Source of the DNA: an uncultured Mediterraneibacter sp.
GTDB taxonomy: Bacteria > Bacillota > Clostridia > Lachnospirales > Lachnospiraceae
Direction of reading: 5' to 3'
Assembly: GCA_944377745.1 (NCBI GenBank)
Contig: CALWFV010000019.1
Span: forward strand, 1-56,000
DNA length: 56,000 nt
Part shown: positions 8,895 to 18,085 of the stretch, piece after piece
Layout: the number at the start of each line of letters is the position of its first letter
Position numbering within the stretch: position 1 is the stretch's first letter
Program-made: the position numbers and the translations under genes
The notes under the pieces: model-generated
What the model saw: the letters and a program-made list of their open reading frames with translations, nothing else
What the model was told of the DNA's origin: nothing
The model's database searches: none

Positions 8895-8926
8895 AAAAAT
8901 GCCGTCCCTGGTGGGGCGGCATTTTT
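8895..8926 (+). terminator. Ferredoxin terminator
   Basis: AAAAATGCCG arm paired with CGGCATTTTT through a short loop, with a T run. It starts 30 bp after the ferredoxin stop. Confidence 0.9.
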
Positions 8927-8943
8927 ATTGCCTTAAAATTTCC

Positions 8944-9336
8944 GGCTCCGGACGTTCTCACATGCCAGCTCGATTCCGCGGCTTCGCCTCTTCATCTCGC
9001 TGATGGCGTTCGCCATATGTCCAGACAAAAAACATCCCTTTTATGCAAGCGAGCTTGCAACAGGGAATATCCCCCGGCTCCGGACGTTCTCACATGCCAG
9101 CTCGATTCCGCGGCCTTGCCGCTTCATCTCGCTGATGGCGTTCGCCATATGGCAGAGCAGACAACATCCCCCTTTTACAAGCAAGCTTGTAACGGGGGTT
9201 TCCTCGGCTGGGGACGTTCTCACATGCCAGCTCGATTCCGAGGCTTTGCCTCTCCATCTCGCTGATGGCGTTCGCCATATGGCAGAGCAGACAACATCCC
9301 CCTTTTACAAGCAAGCTTGTAACGGGGGATATTATC
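8944..9336. repeat. Three tandem ~130-bp hairpin-rich repeats
   Basis: Copies start at 8944, 9076 and 9206 (periods 132 and 130). Each unit has three hairpins. H1 follows AGCTCGATTCC. H2 is the invariant ATGGCG-TT-CGCCAT. H3 has CCC or CCCCC closing against GGG or GGGGG around a GCAAGC/GCTTGC-type core. In H1 copy 2 pairs GCGGC/GCCGC and copy 3 pairs GAGGC/GCCTC. In H3 copy 1 pairs TGCAAGC/GCTTGCA and copies 2-3 pair ACAAGC/GCTTGT. The block is bounded by a 12-bp inverted repeat (8954-8965 and 9346-9357). Open reading frames across it merely follow the repeat and have no ribosome site. Confidence 0.85.
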
Positions 9337-9450
9337 TACTCTGCCGCATGTGAGAACTTGTGTAACATTTTGACGAACGATTTGGGGGGGTTGGTTTTGG
9401 ACAAGTATGATATAATATGAACATGTTAATGTAAGGAGGTATAAATATTA

Positions 9451-10122
9451 ATGGGTGAAGTCAGATTTATGATTTCTGAGGCGGCCAAGCAAGTTCAGGT
9501 CGAATCCCATGTTTTAAGATACTGGGAAGAGGAACTGGGACTTACGATCGGGCGCACGGAAATGGGCCATCGATATTATACCAAAGATGACATACAGCTC
9601 TTCCGCTGTATTAAGAAGTTAAAAAACGAGGGGATGCTTCTCAAGGACTTAAAACCGCTTATCCCGGAACTGAAAGCTACCCGCCTTAAACTGAAAGAAT
9701 CGGAAGAGCCATCCTCTCCTGCCGGGAAGTCTGTTCCCTCCTCCGCGAAAAAATCAGGTTCTTCTACAGATCCTGCCGGGAAAGATACTCAGGTCAGATC
9801 TGCGTCTGTCACAGCGCTCTCTCCGAATTCCCCGGAACCGGCGGAAGTGATCCCGGTCACTCAGCTGGAACAGGTTCGCTCTTTGATCGGGGACGTTCTC
9901 ACCGAAGTAGTCACAGACAACAACGAGACATTAAAAAAGGACATCAGCAAGGCTGTCACCACTGATGTCATGCGTGAAATGGATTTTCTCTTCCAGGCAA
10001 AGGAACGCCAGGAGGAAGAGCATTTCCGGAAGCTGGACTGCCTGATCCGCCAGCAGCAGGCAAGCCGCCGCGAAACGGTCAAAGGCAATCCGATCCTGAA
10101 ATTAAAAAAAATGTTTACATAG
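9451..10122 (+). CDS. MerR-type DNA-binding regulator with long tail
   Basis: 223 aa. The N-terminal MerR-like winged helix (about 5-72) includes SEAAKQVQVESHVLRYWEEE and GHRYYTKDDIQLF. It is followed by a Ser/Pro/Lys-rich linker (about 85-135), a helical segment (about 140-200) and a basic end. There is no Cys or drug-binding effector domain, so this resembles the RacA/YdcN-like stand-alone MerR-fold proteins of clostridia more than metal sensors. AAGGAGGT lies upstream of the ATG and a TATAAT at about 9411 is a likely -10. Its stop is 3 bp from the convergent dnaB stop, with no visible terminator between. Function unknown. Confidence 0.8.
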   Translation: MGEVRFMISEAAKQVQVESHVLRYWEEELGLTIGRTEMGHRYYTKDDIQLFRCIKKLKNEGMLLKDLKPLIPELKATRLKLKESEEPSSPAGKSVPSSAKKSGSSTDPAGKDTQVRSASVTALSPNSPEPAEVIPVTQLEQVRSLIGDVLTEVVTDNNETLKKDISKAVTTDVMREMDFLFQAKERQEEEHFRKLDCLIRQQQASRRETVKGNPILKLKKMFT

Positions 10123-10125
10123 TCC

Positions 10126-11475
10126 TTATTGATCCTGCTGCCGCAGTTCATTTCCGAACCGGGTATACTGCGGCATCCAGGCAAGCCTCACGGTTCCGAT
10201 CGGGCCGTTCCTCTGTTTTGCGATGATGATCTCGGCAATATTCTTATCTTCCGTATCCGGATTATAGTAATCGTCTCTGTAGATGAACATACATACATCG
10301 GCGTCCTGCTCAATCGCACCGGACTCTCGGAGGTCCGAGAGCATCGGCCTCTTATCCGTTCTCTGCTCCACCGCACGGCTGAGCTGAGACAAGGCGATCA
10401 CGGGAACATTAAGCTCCCTCGCCAGTCCTTTCAGCGATCTTGAGATTTCCGAGATCTCCTGCTGACGGCTTTCATTCTTTCGACCGCCGCTTCCTGTCAT
10501 GAGCTGTAGGTAGTCGATAATGATCAGATCCAGCCCCAGTTCAAGTTTATATTTTCTGCACTTAGAACGCATCTCCGCGATAGAAATTCCCGAGGTATCA
10601 TCTATGATCATCCTGGATTTTCCTATCGTTCCAGCACCCTCGATCAGCTTCTCCCAGTCCGTATCCGTCAGGTTTCCTGTTCTCAGAACCTGAGCGTCCA
10701 CATGGGATTCCAAAGAGAACAGACGATTCACAAGCTGTTCCTTTGACATCTCAAGACTGAAGATCGCCACAGCCAGGTTCTGTCTGAACGCCACATGCTG
10801 CGCGATATTGAGCACAAACGCGGTCTTTCCCATAGAAGGACGCGCCGCGATGAGCACAAGGTCCGATCTCTGAAGTCCGGACAGCTTATAGTCCAGGTCG
10901 ATAAAGCCGGTGGGGATACCGGTCACAGTTCCCTTCGTCTTAGAAGCCTTCTCTATCACATCCAGAGCGTTAAGCACGACTTGCTTGATCGGGGTATACT
11001 CCTGGGAATTCCCCCTCTCCACCAGTTCAAATACGCGCTTCTCCGTCTGTTCCAAAATATCCTCAATGGGCTGGTTCTCAAGGTAACACGTGTTCGCGAT
11101 ATCCTCATTGATCCGGATCAGTCTACGAAGTACCGCCTTATCCCTGACAATCTCAGCATAATATTTCACATTTGCCGATGTCTGGGTTCCCACAAGAAGT
11201 TCTCGTGCAAACTCCATGCTGCTCACTTCCGGCGGAACATCCTTCTCCTTCAGATGTTCCTGCAGCGTGATCAGATCGATCGGCTTTCCCTCATGAAAAA
11301 GTTCCACCACCGCGTCAAACAGGATCCCGTATGCGGTCTGATAGAAGTCCTCTCCCGAGAGCATCTCCGACGCTGTCATTACGGCATCCTTGTTCATCAG
11401 CATTGCTCCTAGCACAGCCTGTTCCGCCTCCGCGCTGTGGGGCGGTATCCGTTTCATTGCTGCTTCCATATCCAT
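10126..11475 (-). CDS. dnaB: Replicative DNA helicase DnaB
   Basis: 449 aa, standard size. The N-terminal domain (about 1-110; PHSAEAEQAVLGAML) is followed by a linker and a RecA-like hexameric helicase domain with Walker A RPSMGKTAF, Walker B LIIIDYLQLM and the QLSRAVEQR segment. It unwinds DNA at the replication fork. The ATG follows GGAG at an 11-bp distance; a second in-frame ATG is two codons on. It is the last gene of the gdpP-rplI-dnaB operon, a common Firmicute order. No intein is present. Confidence 0.97.
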   Translation of the reverse strand: MDMEAAMKRIPPHSAEAEQAVLGAMLMNKDAVMTASEMLSGEDFYQTAYGILFDAVVELFHEGKPIDLITLQEHLKEKDVPPEVSSMEFARELLVGTQTSANVKYYAEIVRDKAVLRRLIRINEDIANTCYLENQPIEDILEQTEKRVFELVERGNSQEYTPIKQVVLNALDVIEKASKTKGTVTGIPTGFIDLDYKLSGLQRSDLVLIAARPSMGKTAFVLNIAQHVAFRQNLAVAIFSLEMSKEQLVNRLFSLESHVDAQVLRTGNLTDTDWEKLIEGAGTIGKSRMIIDDTSGISIAEMRSKCRKYKLELGLDLIIIDYLQLMTGSGGRKNESRQQEISEISRSLKGLARELNVPVIALSQLSRAVEQRTDKRPMLSDLRESGAIEQDADVCMFIYRDDYYNPDTEDKNIAEIIIAKQRNGPIGTVRLAWMPQYTRFGNELRQQDQ

Positions 11476-11522
11476 AGAGCATCTGTCTCCTTTTTCTATT
11501 AAAGCGGAGCCTTACGCCGCCC

Positions 11523-11972
11523 CTACGCTTCTTCTTTCACATGTACTTTCAGTTCGGCGGTCACTTCCGGGTGAAGTTTCACTGCTACGTTGTGTACCCC
11601 CAGAGTCTTGATCGCCTCTTTGAGCTGGATCTTTTTCTTGTCCACATCAAGCCCCATCTGCTCCTTCACCGCGACGGCGATTTCTTTACTGGATACGGAG
11701 CCGAACGTCCTTCCGCCCTCGCCCACTTTAATCCGTAATTCCACTTTGCCCTCTCCCAGCTTCGCAGCCAGTTCCTTTGCGTGGTCAAGATTCTCCTGAG
11801 CCAATTTTTTCTCATTATTTTTCTGGAGCTTCAGGTCGTTTAAGTTCTTTCCGGTGGCCTCCACTCCCATTTTCTTCGGCAGAATAAAATTCCTTGCATA
11901 CCCATCGTTTACATTTACGATCTCTCCCTTTTTCCCGAGAGATTTCACATCCTGTAATAAAATCACTTTCAT
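11523..11972 (-). CDS. rplI: 50S ribosomal protein L9
   Basis: 149 aa. N-terminal [21 protein letters not shown] is the L9 signature, then the long connecting helix and C-terminal RNA-binding domain (GSVSSKEIA onwards). The start at 11972 was chosen over an in-frame ATG at 11996 because the family begins MKVILL and because GGAAGGAG (from the gdpP end) lies 12 bp upstream; the longer start would include this site. The gap to the gdpP stop is 4 bp. Confidence 0.97.
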   Translation of the reverse strand: MKVILLQDVKSLGKKGEIVNVNDGYARNFILPKKMGVEATGKNLNDLKLQKNNEKKLAQENLDHAKELAAKLGEGKVELRIKVGEGGRTFGSVSSKEIAVAVKEQMGLDVDKKKIQLKEAIKTLGVHNVAVKLHPEVTAELKVHVKEEA

Positions 11973-11976
11973 TTTA

Positions 11977-14022
11977 TCAGATATCTCCTTCCTCAATCAT
12001 TGTATCGATCGTCTGCTTTAATGCTTTGATCGCTTCTTCCATGTTAGTATGGTCAAACTGCGCTCCTGAGGAATTGATGTGTCCTCCTCCGCCCAGTTTC
12101 TCTGCGATGATCTGGACATTCACCTCGTCTATGGAACGGGCGCTCATGTAGATCTTTCCCTCATAGACCGTCAGCACAAAGGACGCCTTGATGCCGCTGA
12201 TATCCAAAAGTTCATTTGCCGCCTGCGCTGCCAGCACTGTCGGGCTTTCAATATTGCCCGGGCACTCCGCAATAGCGAACTCCTTCCTATAGACCTCAGC
12301 TCTGCGCACTGCTTCCGCCTTTGCCTGGTAGGATGCCATATCATCCCGGAACATCTTGCGCACGCGGGTGATGTCCGCTCCGCACCGCCTTAAGAACGCC
12401 GCCGCCTCGAACGTCCTTACACCGGTCCGGTTCATGAAGTTCCTTGTATCGATCATGATGCCGGCATACAGGCAGTCCGCCTCCACGGACGGGAACCGGA
12501 TATCGTCAACGATATATTGGAGTACCTCCGCCACCATCTCGCAGGTAGAAGACGAATAAGGCTCTACATAGGACAGAACCGCATTCTCGATAACATTGCT
12601 TCCCTGACGGTGGTGGTCCAGTACCGCGATCATCTTCGACTTCTTCAGAAGCTCCGGACACTCGGTCATCTGCGGCTTGTTCGTATCAACAACGATCACC
12701 ATCGTATTGTCCGAGACAAGGTCCAGCGCCTGTTCCGACGTAAGGAAAATATCGTCCTCGTACGCAGGACTCTCCGCAATCTCGTCGTAAAGCGGACGCA
12801 CTGACTGCGTCACGTCATTTATGACAATATGGGCTTTTTTCTCCAGGCTGACCGCCGCCCGGTATATTCCCATGCACGCGCCAAAGGAATCCGGATCCGC
12901 GATCTTATGTCCCATTACGATCACCTGATCCTTGGTCACGATGAACTCCCGGAGAGCCTCAGCCTTTACACGTGCCTTTACACGGGTGTTCTTCGCTGTC
13001 TGTTCCTTCTTCCCTCCGAAATAGGAAATCCCGTTGCAGTCTTTGATGACAGCCTGATCGCCGCCTCTGGCCAGAGCCAGATCAATGGCCACACGGGCAT
13101 ACTGATAGCTGAGGGCGTATGTCGCCGTGTTCAGGCCCAGGCCGATACTCAGCGTCGCCGAGCGGGCGTTTCCGATGTTGACCTGCTTTACTTCCTCAAG
13201 GATAGAGAACTTGTCTTCCTTAATCTTCTTATAGCTTTCCTTCCGGATCACGACAAAATATTTGTCCTTCTCCATCTTCTTTACAATGCCGTCTACATCT
13301 CCGATATACTTGTTGATCTTCCGGTCGATCAGAGCAACAAGGAGCGACTGGCGCACCTCTTCCACACTCTCCATAACCTCGTCGTAATTGTCGATATAGA
13401 TCAGGCCGGCGATCATCCGCTGATCCTCGTTCTCACGGATATACGCATTCAGCTCCGTCACGTCCCTGAGGGATACGGCGACGAAAAATTCTTTCTCTTC
13501 AGGGATCTGAAGGAGCTCCTCCTTCTCACTGAACCCTTCCAGACTCACTCTCCTCAGTTCTGCCTGATAGTCCCTGTCCCGGTAGGTAACTTCCAGTTCC
13601 ACGTGCTCCATATCTTCCTTCGGGAACACGCCCGGATGCAGTTCCGGGATCATCCGGTTCAGAGTCTTCTCCCTTTTCTGTCCGCTCATCAGAGCATTAA
13701 AACTGTCGTTCGCCCACAGGATCCTGCCATCCTCCAGCGTGATCGCATAAGGGATCGACAGCTCCTTCAGTAGCGTATTCTCAATCCCCTTATACTGAAC
13801 CGAAAACTGGATCAGGTCCGCCAGGATCAGTGAGCGGTTATAAAAGTACAGCCCGCCTGCAATGCCCAGATAAAGAAGGATAAAAACAGACATGATAAAT
13901 CCGGCCCGTTTATCGATCACATAGATCCAGATATTCATCGCGATCAGGAGCACAGCCATGATAAGCGGCCAGTGCATATACATTCTGAGCTGTCCTTTTA
14001 AGCGCATTTTCTCTTTCTTCAT
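11977..14022 (-). CDS. gdpP: Cyclic-di-AMP phosphodiesterase GdpP (DHH family)
   Basis: 681 aa. Two membrane helices (about 13-55), a PAS-like region (about 85-165), a degenerate GGDEF region (about 175-300), then DHH and DHHA1 catalytic domains. Motifs: [29 protein letters not shown] and the C-terminal [12 protein letters not shown]. It hydrolyses c-di-AMP to pApA at the membrane and so affects osmotic and cell-wall homeostasis. The GGDEF domain lacks a canonical active-site motif, as is normal for GdpP. GAGGT precedes the ATG. A TATAAT on the minus strand at 14115-14120 is a candidate -10. Confidence 0.95.
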   Translation of the reverse strand: MKKEKMRLKGQLRMYMHWPLIMAVLLIAMNIWIYVIDKRAGFIMSVFILLYLGIAGGLYFYNRSLILADLIQFSVQYKGIENTLLKELSIPYAITLEDGRILWANDSFNALMSGQKREKTLNRMIPELHPGVFPKEDMEHVELEVTYRDRDYQAELRRVSLEGFSEKEELLQIPEEKEFFVAVSLRDVTELNAYIRENEDQRMIAGLIYIDNYDEVMESVEEVRQSLLVALIDRKINKYIGDVDGIVKKMEKDKYFVVIRKESYKKIKEDKFSILEEVKQVNIGNARSATLSIGLGLNTATYALSYQYARVAIDLALARGGDQAVIKDCNGISYFGGKKEQTAKNTRVKARVKAEALREFIVTKDQVIVMGHKIADPDSFGACMGIYRAAVSLEKKAHIVINDVTQSVRPLYDEIAESPAYEDDIFLTSEQALDLVSDNTMVIVVDTNKPQMTECPELLKKSKMIAVLDHHRQGSNVIENAVLSYVEPYSSSTCEMVAEVLQYIVDDIRFPSVEADCLYAGIMIDTRNFMNRTGVRTFEAAAFLRRCGADITRVRKMFRDDMASYQAKAEAVRRAEVYRKEFAIAECPGNIESPTVLAAQAANELLDISGIKASFVLTVYEGKIYMSARSIDEVNVQIIAEKLGGGGHINSSGAQFDHTNMEEAIKALKQTIDTMIEEGDI

Positions 14023-14331
14023 AATAATGCAACCTCACTTTAACACTATGCCGCAGCACAGAAAACTCGGCAATCTGACAGACGACACAGTGCCGTCTCA
14101 CATAGAGTGTCATTATTATATCATCTTTTTCTGTTTTAATCCACTACTGTTTCGAAGAGCTCAACGGAACGTCGTATAAACGTTCCTGTCCGCACCTGAA
14201 CATCAATCAAAAATGCTCCATACCATGAGATCACACGCAGAAAAAAAGACGCATCCTCACCGCGGGACCGATCAAACCGCTCCCGCGAGGACGCGCCTCA
14301 TATATATAATTATGTACAGCCTTCTGTCAGA
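14023..14331. other. Intergenic region between gdpP and glnN
   Basis: Holds the gdpP leader with a -10-like box at 14115-14120 (minus strand) and the glnN terminator (14241-14295). No coding potential was recognised. Confidence 0.6.
14241..14295 (-). terminator. glnN terminator
   Basis: On the minus strand, GCGTCCTCGCGGGA pairs with its complement across a 2-nt bulge, followed by a T-run complementary to the A stretch at about 14241-14247. It lies 37 bp past the glnN stop. Confidence 0.85.
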
Positions 14332-16446
14332 CTACACCTCAAAGATCAGATCACCGTAGGACGGCATCGGCCATGCCTCTTTGTCCACGATCATCTCCAG
14401 CTTGTCAACCGGAGCACGGAGAGCCTCCATCGCCGGAAATACGTCAGAGTGATAGAAGTTTGCCTGTACGGCGCCTTCCTCTTTCTGAGCAGCCTCATCC
14501 GTCACTTTGACCAGTGCGTCGAGCGCCTCTTTCGTCTCTCCCATGAGCTCTGTCACCTGATTCAGGCAGTCTATCTGTACGGAAGCATCCACTCCTGCAG
14601 CTTTCACAGAATTTACCGTGTCAGCAAGAGTCTTTGTATATTTGATGAATGCCGGCATGAACTGTTTGCTTGCCATGTCAATCATAGTACGGGCCTCGAT
14701 GTTGATAGCTTTCGCATATGTCTCATACTGGATCTCCGCACGGGACTGAAGCTCTGCCTTTGTGAACACACCGAATCGCTCGAACAGGCTGATCGCTGTA
14801 TCTGTTACCATTGCCGGAATCGCGTCAACCATAGAGCGGATGTTGGGAAGACCTCTTCTCTCCGCTTCTTTTACCCATGCCTCAGAATATCCGTCTCCGT
14901 TGAAGACGATTCTCTGATTCTCTATCGCGTACTGTTTGATCAGATCATGTACAGCCTTTTCAAAGTCGTCTGCTTTCTCAAGCACATCACATGCATCCGC
15001 AAAGGACTCTGCGACGATGGTGTTGAGCACGATATTCGGTGACGCGATAGAATCACGGGATCCCACCATACGGAATTCGAATTTGTTCCCTGTAAATGCG
15101 AACGGTGACGTTCTGTTTCTGTCTGTAGCGTCCTTTGTCAGATCCGGAAGTGTGCTGACACCTGTGTCAAGCTTTCCGCCTTTCAGACTGTGGGTAGCCT
15201 CCCCTGTGCTGATCAGCTGCTCAAGCACATCCTCCAGCTGCTCGCCCAGGAAGATGGAAATGATCGCCGGCGGTGCCTCGTTGGCCCCCAGTCTGTGGTC
15301 GTTTCCAGGATCCGCCGCGGACTCTCTCAGCAGATCTGCATGCATGTTCACTGCTCTTAAGATACAGGTCAGCACAAGCAGGAACTGTGTATTCTCGTGA
15401 GGTGTCTTTCCAGGATCCAGCATATTGATCCCGTCATCTGTTGTGATGGACCAGTTATTATGCTTACCGGAACCGTTGACACCCGCGAACGGTTTCTCGT
15501 GGAGCAGGCATTTCAGACCGTGCTGGCAGGCCACTCTCTTCAGCGTCTGCATCACGATCTGGTTGTGGTCTACGGCAATGTTTGCCTCGGAGTAGATCGG
15601 AGCAAGCTCATGCTGTGCCGGTGCCACCTCATTGTGCTGCGTCTTCGCTGTAACGCCTACCTTCCACAGTTCCTCGTTCACATCCTTCATAAAGGCAGCA
15701 ATCCTCTGACGAATCGTTCCGAAATAGTGGTCATCCAGCTCCTGTCCCTTCGGCGGCATTGCTCCAAAAAGAGTACGTCCTGCGTAGATCAGGTCTTTCC
15801 TCTGCTCAAACTTCTCTGCGTCAACAAGGAAGTATTCCTGCTCCGGTCCTACGGACGGAGTTACTTTCTTGGATGTTGTATTTCCGAACAGTCTGAGAAG
15901 TCTCAGAGCCTGTTTATTGATTGCTTCCATAGATCTCAGAAGCGGCGTCTTCTGGTCAAGCGCCTCTCCTGTGTAGGAGCAGAACGCTGTCGGGATGCAG
16001 AGTGTCGCTCCTCCTGCATCCTGTCTTACGAATGCCGGAGACGTGCAGTCCCATGCTGTATATCCTCTCGCCTCGAATGTCGCTCTCAGTCCGCCTGACG
16101 GGAATGAGGATGCGTCCGGCTCACCTTTGATCAGCTCTTTTCCGGAAAAGCTCATCAGCACCTTTCCGCTCGGCAGCGGAGCTGAAATAAAGGAGTCATG
16201 TTTCTCAGCTGTAACTCCGGTCAGCGGCAGGAACCAGTGTGTATAGTGGGTAGCGCCTTTCTCGATCGCCCACTCCTTCATCTCATGAGCGATGACGTCC
16301 GCTGTCTCCAGATCAAGTTCTTTTCCTTCCTCGATCGTTTTCTTCAGATTTTTGTAGACTTTTTTCGGAAGACGTTCCTGCATTACTGTGTCGTTGAATA
16401 CATTCTCCCCAAAAATGTCGGCTACATTAAACAATTCTGTACTCAT
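14332..16446 (-). CDS. glnN: Glutamine synthetase type III
   Basis: 704 aa, the large GSIII size (types I and II are about 350-470 aa). Recognisable GSIII motifs: [60 protein letters not shown] and [16 protein letters not shown]. It makes glutamine from glutamate, ammonia and ATP in the cytoplasm. The start is the ATG at 16446 with GGAAGGG 7 bp upstream; a TTG two codons earlier overlaps that spacing. Its 5' leader has a promoter at 16532-16560 and a terminator-like hairpin before the start, suggesting attenuation or simple separation from fba. Confidence 0.96.
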   Translation of the reverse strand: MSTELFNVADIFGENVFNDTVMQERLPKKVYKNLKKTIEEGKELDLETADVIAHEMKEWAIEKGATHYTHWFLPLTGVTAEKHDSFISAPLPSGKVLMSFSGKELIKGEPDASSFPSGGLRATFEARGYTAWDCTSPAFVRQDAGGATLCIPTAFCSYTGEALDQKTPLLRSMEAINKQALRLLRLFGNTTSKKVTPSVGPEQEYFLVDAEKFEQRKDLIYAGRTLFGAMPPKGQELDDHYFGTIRQRIAAFMKDVNEELWKVGVTAKTQHNEVAPAQHELAPIYSEANIAVDHNQIVMQTLKRVACQHGLKCLLHEKPFAGVNGSGKHNNWSITTDDGINMLDPGKTPHENTQFLLVLTCILRAVNMHADLLRESAADPGNDHRLGANEAPPAIISIFLGEQLEDVLEQLISTGEATHSLKGGKLDTGVSTLPDLTKDATDRNRTSPFAFTGNKFEFRMVGSRDSIASPNIVLNTIVAESFADACDVLEKADDFEKAVHDLIKQYAIENQRIVFNGDGYSEAWVKEAERRGLPNIRSMVDAIPAMVTDTAISLFERFGVFTKAELQSRAEIQYETYAKAINIEARTMIDMASKQFMPAFIKYTKTLADTVNSVKAAGVDASVQIDCLNQVTELMGETKEALDALVKVTDEAAQKEEGAVQANFYHSDVFPAMEALRAPVDKLEMIVDKEAWPMPSYGDLIFEV

Positions 16447-16475
16447 AGTCAATCCCTTCCTTTTCGTATTCTACG

Positions 16476-16512
16476 AAAAAAAGGGCACTCCAAGCTATGT
16501 TGGAACGCCCTT
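16476..16512 (-). terminator. Terminator-like hairpin in the glnN leader / downstream of fba
   Basis: Minus strand: AAGGGC and CCAA arms pair with TTGG and GCCCTT around a six-base CATAGC loop, followed by seven Ts (complement of 16476-16482). It is 80 bp beyond the fba stop but also lies between the glnN promoter and the glnN start. It could serve as fba terminator, glnN attenuator, or both. Confidence 0.75.
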
Positions 16513-16531
16513 GTTCTTCTCTACGTGTGAC

Positions 16532-16560
16532 AGTATACCTCAATCATCTGAAAAAGGCAA
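16532..16560 (-). promoter_or_regulatory. glnN promoter
   Basis: Minus strand TTGCCT, 17-bp spacer, TATACT. Predicted initiation near 16525 gives a leader of about 75-80 nt that contains the whole terminator-like hairpin. Confidence 0.7.
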
Positions 16561-16592
16561 GCAAAATTTTTGTTTTTCTATCTCAAAAATTT

Positions 16593-17456
16593 TCAGGCTT
16601 TTCCTACTGATCCGAATAATTCCATCTTCTCTTTTACTTTTGCCATGATAGCTTCTGCGCCCGGTTTCAGAAGTTTACGCGGGTCAAAGCCTTTGCCCTG
16701 TTTGTCTTTTCCTGCCTCGATGTACTCGCGTGTAGCCTCTGCAAATACGATCTGGCACTCTGTGTTAACGTTGATCTTAGCTACGCCAAGGCTGATCGCT
16801 TTCTTGATCATATCATCCGGGATTCCTGTACCTCCGTGAAGTACGAGCGGCATATCGCCTGTCTTCTGCTGGATCGCATCCAGTGTGTCGAAGCTTAATC
16901 CTTCCCAGTTGTCCGGATATACGCCGTGGATGTTTCCGATTCCTGCTGCCAGGAAGTCGATTCCCAGGTCAGCGATCCTCTTGCACTCGTCCGGATCAGC
17001 GCACTCGCCTTTTCCGATCACGCCGTCTTCCTCGCCGCCGATAGCTCCGACCTCTGCCTCGAGAGACATTCCGTGCTCATGAGCGATCTTCACGAGTTCT
17101 GTTGTCTTAGCCACGTTCTCATCGATCGGATAGTGTGATCCGTCGAACATGATGGAAGAGAAGCCTGCTTCCACACATTTCAGGCATCCGTCATAGCTGC
17201 CGTGATCCAGGTGAAGAGCCACCGGAACTGTGATGTTAAGCTCCTCCAGCATTCCGTTTACCATTCCTACAACAGTCTTGTATCCTGCCATATATTTTCC
17301 AGCTCCCTCAGATACACCAAGGATAACCGGTGAATTACACTCCTGTGCTGTCAAAAGGATTGCCTTTGTCCACTCCAGGTTGTTGATGTTGAACTGTCCC
17401 ACTGCATAGTGGCCTGCTTTTGCTTTCTGAAGCATTTCTGTTGCTGATACTAACAT
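16593..17456 (-). CDS. fba: Class II fructose-bisphosphate aldolase
   Basis: 287 aa. Zinc-dependent aldolase motifs: HLDHGSYDGCLKCVEAGFSS, MFDGSHYP, EAEVGAIGGEEDG, and the C-terminal NVNTECQIVFAEATREY. It cleaves fructose-1,6-bisphosphate in glycolysis and acts in reverse in gluconeogenesis. The ATG at 17456 was chosen because the family begins MLVSATEML and GGAGGAG lies just upstream; an in-frame start at 17501 falls inside a leader hairpin. It is transcribed from its own promoter at 17534-17562. Confidence 0.96.
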   Translation of the reverse strand: MLVSATEMLQKAKAGHYAVGQFNINNLEWTKAILLTAQECNSPVILGVSEGAGKYMAGYKTVVGMVNGMLEELNITVPVALHLDHGSYDGCLKCVEAGFSSIMFDGSHYPIDENVAKTTELVKIAHEHGMSLEAEVGAIGGEEDGVIGKGECADPDECKRIADLGIDFLAAGIGNIHGVYPDNWEGLSFDTLDAIQQKTGDMPLVLHGGTGIPDDMIKKAISLGVAKINVNTECQIVFAEATREYIEAGKDKQGKGFDPRKLLKPGAEAIMAKVKEKMELFGSVGKA

Positions 17457-17482
17457 TTTCTTCTCCTCCACTTCTAAAGTCC

Positions 17483-17501
17483 ATGCCGGGTAATCCGGCA
17501 T
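17483..17501 (-). promoter_or_regulatory. Hairpin in fba leader
   Basis: Perfect 7-bp stem ATGCCGG/CCGGCAT with a 5-nt loop, between the promoter and ribosome site of fba. No T-run follows, so it is more likely an mRNA-stability or regulatory structure than a terminator. Confidence 0.45.
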
Positions 17502-17533
17502 CAGGAATATTTGATTGTCATCAATCTTTATCT

Positions 17534-17562
17534 ATTATATCTTATCCACCGGGAAAAGACAA
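17534..17562 (-). promoter_or_regulatory. fba promoter
   Basis: Minus strand TTGTCT, 17-bp spacer, TATAAT, about 78 bp upstream of the fba ATG. Confidence 0.75.
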
Positions 17563-17638
17563 TCTGAAAAGGAATTTTTTAAGTGTTCAAAGACATGAAT
17601 CGTTACTGTTCGCACCCAATGTCAGTTAGTTAGTATGC

Positions 17639-17974
17639 ATGTTTAGATCTCATGGAAGGTCTAACCTGTTTTTTTACAAAATCTATTGGCACCCCGAAAC
17701 AGATTTTACCAGAAAACGTAAGATCGACTTTCAATCCCTGCTTCATTTCTCCATCTATATGGAAGCCGGTACTCTCAGACATGAACTGCTGAAATATTTT
17801 TCCTATGATCCTTCCACACTTTCTAACTCTGCTTTTTATCAGCAGCGAAGGAAACTCCTTCCGGAAACTTTTCCGTTTTTATTTCAGCAGTTCAATTCTC
17901 ATTTTCCCTTTACCTTATACAGGGGAAAATACCGCCTTCTTTCCAGCCAATTTAGTAATATACCTTTAAAGTAA
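17639..17974 (+). pseudogene. N-terminal remnant of an IS4-type transposase
   Basis: 111 aa. RKRKIDFQSLLHFSIYMEAG and TLSNSAFYQQRRKLLPETFP resemble the N-terminal domain of IS4-family transposases. The frame ends after about 110 residues with no DDE catalytic domain, so the gene is truncated. AT-rich, unlike the flanks. No clear terminal inverted repeats were found. A GGCGTT/AACGCC hairpin (18003-18018) lies between it and the integrase remnant. Family call is moderate; the truncation is clear. Confidence 0.6.
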
Positions 17975-18085
17975 AGTATCGTAATGTCCTGTAGCGTCAG
18001 GTGGCGTTTAGTAACGCCGTAAGGTTTAAGCGGTTGGCTAGAATTGATTTTAATTTTTCTAAATTGACAGCCAGATCATAGAGAC

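Noticed and set aside
8944-9336. CRISPR array
   Set aside because: Units are about 130 bp and similar over their whole length, with no unique spacers and no cas genes.
8825-9353. Open frames of 116-146 aa across the tandem repeats
   Set aside because: They have no ribosome site, overlap the ferredoxin and its terminator, and simply translate the repeat; the paired arm changes fit structure rather than protein.
16476-16512. ANTAR-type antiterminator target in the glnN leader
   Set aside because: The hexaloop CATAGC lacks the A1/G4 pattern and there is no second matching hairpin.
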